Assembly (NCBI GenBank): GCA_002898295.1
Contig: BEHX01000003.1
Span: 1-64,000, forward strand
Length of the DNA stretch: 64,000 nucleotides
Direction: 5' to 3'
DNA from: a bacterium HR21
Lineage (GTDB): Bacteria > Bacteroidota > Ignavibacteria > Kapaibacteriales > HRBIN21
Shown here: positions 41,458-49,174 of the stretch, one piece after another
Numbering within the stretch: position 1 is the first letter of the stretch
Layout: every line of letters starts with the position of its first letter
Made by a program: the position numbers and the translations under genes
Notes under the pieces: generated by a model
What the model saw: only the letters and a program-made list of their open reading frames with translations
The model's database searches: none
Told to the model about the DNA's origin: nothing

Positions 41458-44400
41458 CGCCGTCCCTTCTGCTGTGCACCAAGATACTGCAGTGACCAGA
41501 GAGCGCCTCCTGTCCGATATCCAACGCTGCCCTGAAGCCGCCATCCTTGGAGGAGACTCCCGCTCCAGAGTAGGAGCTCAGGGGGCAATGCCGGCACCAA
41601 GACACCGATGTGGACTGCCGCCTCAGCGCTGAGGAAGTCCTGCCGCCGGAAGCTCAGCTGGAGCATCCCGACGGGATTGACCACCGTGTACCTCAGTGTG
41701 CCATCCCCGAGGGAACCTCGGAGGAGCTGGAGCCGAGGGGTACACCACAACTCCGATGTTGGCTGCCACGGCAGCTCCGAGAAGAGCTGCACTACCGAGA
41801 GCCGAAACTGCCCGGGCTGGAAAGCTCGGGAATGTTCTTCCCAGAGTGGACCACCACCGCATGCCAATCGGAGCGTTCCCCGGAGAGTGCGCTCCCAGCG
41901 GAGCTCAGCGGTTGCCCGCTGCCATTGCTCCCACGCGGTTCCCATCCAGAACGCTGTCCCACTCCACTCCGCACGGGCATCCCACTGTGCCGATCCTGTC
42001 GGGAGCCGGAGCTGCTGGGCGATGGTCCACTGCGTCGTGTTCACCCCGTCCTCCCTTGCCCGATGCGGGAATAGCGCCTGCCACCACGAGCGGAAAACTC
42101 CACGCTGCAGCAGCCTCAGTTGGCTCTCCCATTCCCCCTTCGGCTCCGGCTTCTCCCCCAGCGGGAACCGCAGGATGCCCTCGATCCGCAGCAGTGTGCC
42201 AGGGCGGGATATTCCCCGGGAAGTCGGCACCAAGAGGTAGTCTCCCCCCACGGGAGCAGGCTCAAACTCCGACGGGTCGGCGATTCCATTCCCGTTGAGG
42301 TCACCCCGATATCGATACGTTCCCTGCCCGGGCAGAACCCGGAGGAACGCCGGTGAGACGGTATCGGTCAGCTCTGTCCCTGACTCATAGCGCCACTGGA
42401 TGCCTCCCCGGCGCGCCAGGGCAGCACTTGCTTGCCAGAGAACGTGGAGGTTTTCCCAGCGCTGCTCTGCTTGCTGGACACGGTTCCATCCGAGCCGGAG
42501 CTGGAGCTTCCAGCTCTCAGGATGCGTCCAGCGCAGCCACAGACCCGGCTGCCACCACTGGCTGGGCAGAGGCTCCCACTGTCGCCGCCACAGGAGGAAG
42601 GCTTCCAGTGTTGTACGGGGAGAAACTGTCCAGATGCTCCGCGTCTCGCCGGCAAGCTCTCGCTGCCGGACAGGAGCAAGCACCCCAGCCTCACGCTGCC
42701 ACTGCCAGCGGACATCACCGAGGAGATGCCATCGGGAAATCGTCGCCGTCACTGTTCCTCGAAGCCGATGCCAGAGGTGCCGTTGTCCGGCATCATCATC
42801 CCTGTGGTGCCCGACGGCGTAGCGCAGCACGACCGGGGAATGCCCCTGCCCGGGGAGCACCCCAAGCACCGTCTCAGCCCAAAGTGCGCTCAGCCTTGGC
42901 GCCCAGCGTATCCATCCCGCCGTAGCTTCTGCCATCAGGGGAGCCAGCTGCAGCCGGAACCGCTGATGGTGGAACGCTTCGGCGCTGGCACCATCGAAGC
43001 CACGCTGCAGGAGATTCCATGGCAGGACGTGCTGCTCCTCTGCCGTGCGGCGTCCGAAGAAGAACGGGCTCTTCCACCTCGTCTGGCTCTCCCAGAGGAG
43101 GGGCGCACGCGCTGTATCGGGATGCTGGCTGTAGCGGGTCTGTACCGAGAGCGCTACCCCTTGAAGCACTTCAGAGTGACGCCGAAAGGGAACAAAGCGA
43201 CTACCCTCCCACTGCAGGTGCGAAGACCACTGCGGCGTTCGCCACTCCCACCGTACTGTCCAGAGCTGCTGCTGCGTTGGCAATGGTAGCAACCGCACCG
43301 GTGCGTATCCTCCACGACCGGACCCAACATAGCGGAAGACACCCGGCGCCTCTTGCACATACTCGCCCTGTCCCTCCCCGACGGCACTGAACTCGACCAT
43401 GTAGAAGGCGTCGGGAGCTGCCGGAGCGTATTCCCAGATGGTGTGCACCTGCCCCCCGAGGAGCGTATCCCGGCGGCGATACCAGCCACGCCCTCTTCCG
43501 GTAGCGCTATCGAAGCCAACCCACGTAGCACCCTCCAGCTGTGCATAGGACATCCCGTTGCGGAGCACCGGACGCGCTGTCGGTGGAACGTCCTGGAATG
43601 GTGTTGTAAGCCGGTGGGAGTACGCAACCTCCAGGTTATGCGCGGCTCCTAAAGCTCCGGTTAGCTGCAGGAATCCGAGCGTCTGTGCACTTGCCTGGTC
43701 CAGCTCGGAGAACTCCACCACAATGTGGGACGCAGAGCTTACCGGGCGGCGCGGGCGGAAGGTCAGCTCACCTCGGAGCTCATCGAGGACGTAATCTTTG
43801 TCCTCCCCCCGCTCTTGGAGCACGCCATCGACCCAGACCCGCTCACTGCCCGGCAGTATCCCAGCGATGCGCCTGCCGAGAGCATCCTGCAGCCGGTACG
43901 GTCCCGGAACACCATCGCGGGCAGTGAGCACAACCACCGTGGTCACTGTTCGGGACGCTCCCAGCAGCGTAGCAAGCTCCCACCGCCCCATGCGGACAGA
44001 GGCTTTGACCCCCTGCAGATGCCCGATACCAAGCGCTGCCTGCAGCCCTGATGGGAGCAGCAGCTCTCCAACTTCCGCATGCAAGCCCGGCGAACGGACC
44101 TGGAGAGCGAACTGGTCAAGCTCCTGGACCGATAGACTGCTGCCTGCGGAGCTGACCGGGAGGCGATCCGCCACAATGCGTCCCCCGATCTCTGTCTGCC
44201 CCGCCAGATGGGAGGAAAACCCCAACTCCAGCCCCGAGTGGAGCACAAGCCCTGAACCTGTCTGGAGTGAAAACCCCCGAATGAGGCGCCCACGCGGCTC
44301 CACAGGCGGAGCCTCAGGAGTCTCCCCGACCGGTGTCCCCGATGAGTGCGCCGCAGGAGCGGCACTGGGGCACGTGTCCCAGCGCTGTTTCCCTCCACGG

Positions 44401-44702
44401 GCTTGCACGAAAAGCGGCACATAGCATGCCGCAACAGAAAGCCGAAGCGTATCGCGGAAGCGGAAGAGGCGCCGGAAATGGGGAGAGAAGCGGATACATC
44501 CCTGCCGCGCTGCCACTTCATAGTCCAGCGGCGACTGCAGGGTATAGACCGAATCGAGCTGGAGCACAAGCCTCTGCACAAACGGGACTCCCAGACAAAC
44601 AACACTATCCCGAGCTGTCAGAACCAGCAGCTGGTGAACTTCCGGAAGCTCGTGGGCAGCAAGGATTCCCGGCAGAAGAGTCCACCAGCACCACCGGTGC
44701 AT
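41415..44702 (-). CDS. large putative outer-membrane beta-barrel protein with SprA-like repeat motif
   Basis: 1095 residues from the ATG at 44702, fixed by an excellent GGAGGGGGAG ribosome-binding site. Signal peptide about 1-16. Residues 41-95 and 285-335 each carry a repeat in which a Tyr-Leu-Asp core (DYEVAARQG, DYVLDELRG) is followed by a hydrophobic strand; this resembles the motif in SprA-type and related FCB surface proteins. Residues 140-220 (LELGFSSHLAGQTEIGGRIVADRLPVSS, QFALQVRSPGLHAEVGEL) resemble the start of a barrel family common in Chlorobi/Ignavibacteria. The last 700 residues are Trp-rich alternating strands, consistent with a large barrel. No function is known. It lies 19 bases after the duplicated-domain lipoprotein. 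Confidence 0.7.
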   Translation of the reverse strand: MHRWCWWTLLPGILAAHELPEVHQLLVLTARDSVVCLGVPFVQRLVLQLDSVYTLQSPLDYEVAARQGCIRFSPHFRRLFRFRDTLRLSVAACYVPLFVQARGGKQRWDTCPSAAPAAHSSGTPVGETPEAPPVEPRGRLIRGFSLQTGSGLVLHSGLELGFSSHLAGQTEIGGRIVADRLPVSSAGSSLSVQELDQFALQVRSPGLHAEVGELLLPSGLQAALGIGHLQGVKASVRMGRWELATLLGASRTVTTVVVLTARDGVPGPYRLQDALGRRIAGILPGSERVWVDGVLQERGEDKDYVLDELRGELTFRPRRPVSSASHIVVEFSELDQASAQTLGFLQLTGALGAAHNLEVAYSHRLTTPFQDVPPTARPVLRNGMSYAQLEGATWVGFDSATGRGRGWYRRRDTLLGGQVHTIWEYAPAAPDAFYMVEFSAVGEGQGEYVQEAPGVFRYVGSGRGGYAPVRLLPLPTQQQLWTVRWEWRTPQWSSHLQWEGSRFVPFRRHSEVLQGVALSVQTRYSQHPDTARAPLLWESQTRWKSPFFFGRRTAEEQHVLPWNLLQRGFDGASAEAFHHQRFRLQLAPLMAEATAGWIRWAPRLSALWAETVLGVLPGQGHSPVVLRYAVGHHRDDDAGQRHLWHRLRGTVTATISRWHLLGDVRWQWQREAGVLAPVRQRELAGETRSIWTVSPRTTLEAFLLWRRQWEPLPSQWWQPGLWLRWTHPESWKLQLRLGWNRVQQAEQRWENLHVLWQASAALARRGGIQWRYESGTELTDTVSPAFLRVLPGQGTYRYRGDLNGNGIADPSEFEPAPVGGDYLLVPTSRGISRPGTLLRIEGILRFPLGEKPEPKGEWESQLRLLQRGVFRSWWQALFPHRAREDGVNTTQWTIAQQLRLPTGSAQWDARAEWSGTAFWMGTAWEQWQRATAELRWERTLRGTLRLACGGGPLWEEHSRAFQPGQFRLSVVQLFSELPWQPTSELWCTPRLQLLRGSLGDGTLRYTVVNPVGMLQLSFRRQDFLSAEAAVHIGVLVPALPPELLLWSGSLLQGWRLQGSVGYRTGGALWSLQYLGAQQKGRRWWHALNGQVQLTL

Positions 44703-44721
44703 CTCCCCCTCCAGGGAAATG

Positions 44722-45735
44722 CTATTGCAGACGGAAGCTCTGGACGACTCGCTCGAAGACGGGCAAGTAGATCGACTCCTCAGGCTTGTACCAGGTGATG
44801 ACAATTCGGTACAGGCGCTTCTGCGCCAGCGTAAAGTAAGCGCGCCCGCTGACCTGCGCCGCCGGGGCATACTCCAGGTAGTAGGCTTGCTGCCCGCCGA
44901 GACGGGTCGGGATAGCTTGTGTGGCTCGATAGCGCGGGCGATTCTCCTCGACAATCTTGCGCAGGTCCTGCTGCTGCGAGGCATCGAAGACATCTACCTG
45001 GATGATGCAATCGTTGCGCGCACCGACAAAGCGGACCGAGAAAAGAGAGCTGGGGACGCTGGTCCGTTCTGCCCGGAAGTTCTCCGGCACCTGGATCAGG
45101 AAGCCCTGTCCGGCATAGTTCCGGAGGGTCTGCGAGGGAGGCTCGGGCTGTGCCGGGGTGGGAGTCGGTGCCTGCTCCGGGAGAGGCTCCCGCGCAAGCT
45201 TCAGCCCCGCAATGACGGAGTCGAATACAGCCCGATAGGCAGGGAAGGTGCCTCCAAAGGCTGCAACCTCCAGCACCGTTGCTACCCGTCCATCTGCTGA
45301 GGCGACGTAGAGCTCGCCTTCAGCGTCCCCATCACGGAGAGGGAAACGGTAGTGGAGCTTACGCCCTTGGCTCCCCCCGAGCGTGAGAGACTCCACAGGG
45401 CTGTAGACCTCATCGGTAAAGATCTTGCGCTCAGCCAGGATGCTGTCGAGACTCTTGCCCTGCAGAGGGATCACCGTCACCTCAATCTTGGCAGCCGACG
45501 GACCCTCCGCCTCCCACCGGAGAAAGCGCTCCAACGCCGCATCGGTAGACAATGCCAAGAAGCTCTCCCCCGGAACTGCCCGCACGGACCAGTTCTTCGG
45601 ATACACAAGGGCAAACCCCGTGACCCGGTCTTCGTAGCGCTCCAAGCCCTCAATCGGAGCAGGTTTCGGGGTCGGTTGACAGGCGCTCAACACAATGCCC
45701 ACACAGAGGCTACCCCGGACAAACCACCGGCACAT
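44722..45735 (-). CDS. lipoprotein with two tandem PsbP/Mog1-like domains
   Basis: 337 residues from the ATG at 45735. The lipoprotein signal ends in VLSAC (Cys26). Two similar domains follow, about 38-185 (GFALVYPKNWSVRA ... AYRAVFDSVIAGLKL) and about 212-337 (GFLIQVPENFRAER ... PVFERVVQSFRL), separated by a Pro/Gln linker. Each opens with an F-x-x-x-Y/V-P-x-N-W/F pattern and ends with a helix of the form FxxVxxSFxL, as in PsbP-like or DUF1795 proteins. An internal duplication is therefore likely. It is followed 19 bases on by the large barrel gene and may be its periplasmic partner. A TATTTTCG element lies upstream. Confidence 0.72.
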   Translation of the reverse strand: MCRWFVRGSLCVGIVLSACQPTPKPAPIEGLERYEDRVTGFALVYPKNWSVRAVPGESFLALSTDAALERFLRWEAEGPSAAKIEVTVIPLQGKSLDSILAERKIFTDEVYSPVESLTLGGSQGRKLHYRFPLRDGDAEGELYVASADGRVATVLEVAAFGGTFPAYRAVFDSVIAGLKLAREPLPEQAPTPTPAQPEPPSQTLRNYAGQGFLIQVPENFRAERTSVPSSLFSVRFVGARNDCIIQVDVFDASQQQDLRKIVEENRPRYRATQAIPTRLGGQQAYYLEYAPAAQVSGRAYFTLAQKRLYRIVITWYKPEESIYLPVFERVVQSFRLQ

Positions 45736-45774
45736 GAGCTGCTCAGGCACGGTTGGAACATGAGACAACGGCTG

Positions 45775-45782
45775 CGAAAATA
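45775..45782 (-). promoter_or_regulatory. TATTTTCG promoter -7 element for lipoprotein/barrel operon
   Basis: Minus-strand TATTTTCG, 40 bases before the ATG at 45735, just after the mutY stop. Confidence 0.5.
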
Positions 45783-45820
45783 CAGAAAAGACCTGAGGGG
45801 ATACAATCCCGCCACGTGGT

Positions 45821-46708
45821 CTACTGCGGCAGCATCAGCCATCCTCTCCGGGACTGGAGTAAGCCGTCGCGAACAAGCCCAGCAACGAGCTCACGCAACC
45901 AGCGCCGCTGTTGTGGGGTGGGCGGCGCCTCGAAGAGCGCAGCCGCTACCTCCTCCAGCGTGATCCTGCCAACCGTTGCGACCAGCCGCAGGAGACGTCC
46001 CCGCCAGAGCCGACGTGGCACACCCTGGAAGTGTGGTTCCCCGCGTGTCCCGGAGGATAGCTCCTGAACTTCCCTGCCAGCAGACCGACACCAGGAGCGC
46101 AGTGGGCATTGCCCGCAGAGTGGACGACGCTTCCGACAGTAGAGGGCACCTAGGTCCATGAGTGCCTCGTGCCACTGCACGGAAGCACCTGGAGGAATCA
46201 GCTCTCGTGCCCGTTGCAGGAGCACCCGAGGCGGGAGTGTTTCTGCCAACAGCCGTTGGAGCGCCCGGGCAATGTTGGTATCAACCACAGGCACATCCTG
46301 CCGTCCGAAGGCGAAGGTTGCCACGGCTGCGGCGGTGTACCTTCCAATGCCGGGAAGCCTCGTCAGCAGCCCAGGGTCGGAGGGAATCACCCCACCGTAG
46401 TCTTCCACAATCCGGCGAGCACACTCCCAGAGCAGGCGTGCTCGGCGATTGTACCCCAGCCCCTGCCACCAGCGAATGACCTCTGCCAGCGGAGCAGCCG
46501 CTAAGGCTTGCACCGTGGGAAAGCGCTCCAGAAAGCGCGGCAGCAGGCGCTCGACTCGCGCCACCTGGGTCTGCTGCAGCATCACCTCGCGGACCAGCAC
46601 CTGGTATGGGTCCCCAGGAGTCCGACGCCACAGCAACGGGCGCCCCCGCTCTGCGTACCACTGCAGGAGCGCCTCATGGAGCTGCGTTCTGGAATCGCTG
46701 GGCTTCAT
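45821..46708 (-). CDS. mutY: A/G-specific adenine glycosylase (short MutY form)
   Basis: 295 residues. MutY removes adenine mispaired with 8-oxoguanine. Catalytic Glu E41 is in REVMLQQTQV, the helix-hairpin-helix is LTRLPGIGRYTAAAV, the catalytic Asp is D143 in VVDTNIAR, and the 4Fe-4S cysteines are C191, C198, C201 and C207 (C-x6-C-x2-C-x5-C). Unlike E. coli MutY it lacks the C-terminal NUDIX-like domain that reads 8-oxoG and has GLGYN where MutY has GLGYY. A short winged-helix-like tail replaces it. Such short forms occur in several phyla. It follows the sigma54 activator by 8 bases. Confidence 0.9.
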   Translation of the reverse strand: MKPSDSRTQLHEALLQWYAERGRPLLWRRTPGDPYQVLVREVMLQQTQVARVERLLPRFLERFPTVQALAAAPLAEVIRWWQGLGYNRRARLLWECARRIVEDYGGVIPSDPGLLTRLPGIGRYTAAAVATFAFGRQDVPVVDTNIARALQRLLAETLPPRVLLQRARELIPPGASVQWHEALMDLGALYCRKRRPLCGQCPLRSWCRSAGREVQELSSGTRGEPHFQGVPRRLWRGRLLRLVATVGRITLEEVAAALFEAPPTPQQRRWLRELVAGLVRDGLLQSRRGWLMLPQ

Positions 46709-46716
46709 CCGGTGCC

Positions 46717-47961
46717 CTAGAGGATGTCTCCCAAGCCGTACTGTGCCAGCTTCCGGTACAAGGTGCGCTCGCTAATTCCCAGCGCACGGGCTGCCAGACG
46801 CCGGTTCCCGCCGAAGCGCTTGAGAGCGGCGATAATCAAGCGGCGCTCGATGTCATCGAGCCGGAAATCCGCTTCGTCCCGGAGCCGGATGCCCTCTTCT
46901 GCTTCCTTGGGCTGCTCTACGCGGTGTTCCAACGTGGCAAGCTGCTCCCGCAGCGCTTCAATGCTGGGCAGGAGGAACTGTAATGCCCGCCGCAATTCTG
47001 CCAACTCGCTCCGCATGTCGAGCAGCACGCGGTAAAGCAGCGTCGTGTCGAAGGCTGCCGGCAGAGCCGGCTCATTGCGAGCGCGTCCTACCGCGACAAT
47101 TGCTCGCTCCACCGGGACGGCTTCACCCGACTCACCTGGGGCGGCGCGCTGCAGGTAGCGCTGAACCATCTCCGCCGTGATGTAAGCCCCACGCTCGAGC
47201 GTGAGGAGGGTCTCAACAACGTTGCGCAGCTCCCGGACATTGCCTGGCCACGGGTATCGCTGTAGCAGTTCCAGTGCCTCCGGGGCAATTCCCTCGAACG
47301 TGATTCCCAGACGTTCGCAGATTCGGGCAGCGAAGTACTCCACCAGCACGGGGATGTCCTCCGGGCGCTCTCGCAGCGGCGGCAGGTGAATCCTGACCGC
47401 GTTGAGCCGGTAGTAGAGGTCCTGCCGGAAGGTGCCTTCGCGCACGGCGCGCTCCAAATCCCGGTTCGTCGCCGCGATGAGCCGGACATCGACCCGGCGA
47501 ATCTCCGAGGAACCCAGCGGAGAGAATTCCCCGCTTTCCAGGACGCGCAGCACCTTTGCCTGCGTGCTCAGCGGCATCTCCCCGATTTCGTCCAGGAAGA
47601 GCGTGCCCTGATGAGCAACCTCGAAGAAGCCCTGCCGATCGCTGGTAGCACCGGTGAAGGCACCCCGCACATGCCCGAAGAGCTCCGACTCAAGGAGCGT
47701 CTCCGGAATAGCCGCACAGTTGAGACTGACAAAGGGATGACGCCGCCGGGGGCTCAAACCGTGAATGGCACGGGCAAAAAGCTCCTTCCCCGTCCCTGTC
47801 TCCCCAGTGATGAGAACGGTCAACTCCGTTGGTGCCACCTGCAGCAGAAGGCGCATCGCCTGCCGTAATGCCTCTGATTGCCCTACAATGCCGTAGCGCC
47901 ACTGCAGGAGCTGAAACTGCGCCTCTTCCTCCGTCCTTACTGGCTGTGCCGACGACGCCAT
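46717..47961 (-). CDS. sigma54-dependent transcriptional activator (AAA+ with Fis-type HTH)
   Basis: 414 residues from the ATG at 47961. A short 25-residue N-terminus without receiver, GAF or PAS domain leads into the AAA+ domain: Walker A GETGTGKE (53-60), GAFTGA (100-105) that contacts sigma54, GTLFLDEIGEM as Walker B, and the R-finger region. PEALELLQRYPWPGNVRELRNVVE follows. A predicted coiled helical linker (about 300-350) precedes a Fis-type HTH (RLIIAALKRFGGNRRLAARALGISERTLYRKLAQYGL). It opens closed RNA polymerase-sigma54 complexes at -24/-12 promoters. No sensory input is visible, so activity must depend on a partner or expression level. Confidence 0.92.
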   Translation of the reverse strand: MASSAQPVRTEEEAQFQLLQWRYGIVGQSEALRQAMRLLLQVAPTELTVLITGETGTGKELFARAIHGLSPRRRHPFVSLNCAAIPETLLESELFGHVRGAFTGATSDRQGFFEVAHQGTLFLDEIGEMPLSTQAKVLRVLESGEFSPLGSSEIRRVDVRLIAATNRDLERAVREGTFRQDLYYRLNAVRIHLPPLRERPEDIPVLVEYFAARICERLGITFEGIAPEALELLQRYPWPGNVRELRNVVETLLTLERGAYITAEMVQRYLQRAAPGESGEAVPVERAIVAVGRARNEPALPAAFDTTLLYRVLLDMRSELAELRRALQFLLPSIEALREQLATLEHRVEQPKEAEEGIRLRDEADFRLDDIERRLIIAALKRFGGNRRLAARALGISERTLYRKLAQYGLGDIL

Positions 47962-48578
47962 TCTTCCCACCCGCCCTCGTAGATGTAGAGCCGTTGGAAT
48001 CCTAAGTTCCGGAGTTGCTCTGCCAGGTAGTGACTCAGCTCACACTGTCCGCCATCGCAGTAGATGAGAATTGGCTTCGTCCGCGACAGGGCAATCAGTT
48101 CGGGAATATGGGCAGCGAAGTCGTAGGCGAAGATGTTCCGTGCTCCTGGGATATGCCCGGCAGCGTAGTCCTCGGGGCGTCGGGCATCGATGAGCAGCAG
48201 CTCGGGATGCTCCAGGAGCTGCAAGACCTGCTCGTAGCGCACTGCTCGAATGGGGGATTCCTGTGGAGATGGGTGGTGTGGTGCGGCTTCCGCCGGGGTT
48301 CTCTGCTGCGCTGCCGGCGCCGATAAGACATGCCGGCGCTCCGCTGGGGCGCGTTCCTGGACCGGTGCATTCCCCGGAGCCGGTATAGCCTCCGCCGGCG
48401 CAGCCGGTTGCGCCGATCCTTGCCCGAGCTCCCGCAACAGCACCGAGTCGTCAACGACCGGCAGACGCTGATGGTGCCGGATGAGGGGAAGCCCATTCGG
48501 GTTGAACACATTGTACGCCAACCCAACAATGGTGGCAAGCCCAACAATTGCGGCAGCTTCCCGTATGAGGGCTCTCAT
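47937..48578 (-). CDS. membrane-anchored rhodanese-like protein
   Basis: 213 residues with an N-terminal membrane helix (about 6-25), an Ala/Pro/Glu-rich linker (about 50-110) and a rhodanese domain (about 112-213). The active-site loop is YCDGGQCELSHYLA with two cysteines, and LLIDARRPEDYAAGHIPGARNI is the typical CH2A-like block. It would carry persulfide sulfur at the periplasmic or cytoplasmic face. It overlaps the sigma54 activator by 25 bases. There is also a two-rhodanese protein at 24618-26033. Confidence 0.82.
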   Translation of the reverse strand: MRALIREAAAIVGLATIVGLAYNVFNPNGLPLIRHHQRLPVVDDSVLLRELGQGSAQPAAPAEAIPAPGNAPVQERAPAERRHVLSAPAAQQRTPAEAAPHHPSPQESPIRAVRYEQVLQLLEHPELLLIDARRPEDYAAGHIPGARNIFAYDFAAHIPELIALSRTKPILIYCDGGQCELSHYLAEQLRNLGFQRLYIYEGGWEEWRRRHSQ

Positions 48579-48634
48579 GAGGCTCTCCCTTCTCTGTTCT
48601 CAGGCTGCAGTGACGTATGAGGCACGCTTTCCCG

Positions 48635-49174
48635 CTACCGACCTCCGAGCAGAGCGTACCGGAGCTGGTCGAGCACCTCGTCCGGGGTCTGGCAGAGGGA
48701 GACAAGCTGCCGCGCTGGTGCCAGTTCGGGCAGCACCTCTACCAGCCGCCCGAATACCTCACTCCAGGGATGCCCTAAACAGAAGACAGGACGGCTCGGC
48801 AGGAGAGAGCGCTCGCGAAGCGCCAGTACGGCAAAGAGCTCCAGCAGGGTTCCCGTTCCCCCGGGAAGGAGCACATAGGCATCCCCGAGCTGCAGGAGCC
48901 GGTGCAATCGCTCCAGGTACGTAGGGACCGAGAGGAGCTCAGCGACGTATGGATTGACCTGCCGCTGCCGGAGTTCGGGCGTCACAACCCCGATGCGACG
49001 CACTGCATACAGCGCAGCGCCGCGCAGAACCGCCTCCATCACACCACCGTAGCCCCCGGTGGCAACTCCGAATCCTGCCGCACCGAGGAGCTCCCCGAGC
49101 CGCATCGCCTCTTGGTACAGCGGGCTTCCCGGCTCCGCGCGAGCACTCCCAAAGACTGTTACCACAAAGCTCAT
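48635..49174 (-). CDS. LOG family protein (nucleoside 5'-monophosphate phosphoribohydrolase type)
   Basis: 179 residues of Rossmann type. [10 protein letters not shown] (about 40-49) and [16 protein letters not shown] (PGGxGTxxE, about 104-119) are the two LOG hallmarks. Family members release the base from cytokinin riboside monophosphate or act on AMP, IMP and GMP (YgdH-like). [31 protein letters not shown] matches the family core. Start overlaps the stop of the patatin gene (ATGA). The bacterial physiological role is unclear. Confidence 0.88.
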   Translation of the reverse strand: MSFVVTVFGSARAEPGSPLYQEAMRLGELLGAAGFGVATGGYGGVMEAVLRGAALYAVRRIGVVTPELRQRQVNPYVAELLSVPTYLERLHRLLQLGDAYVLLPGGTGTLLELFAVLALRERSLLPSRPVFCLGHPWSEVFGRLVEVLPELAPARQLVSLCQTPDEVLDQLRYALLGGR

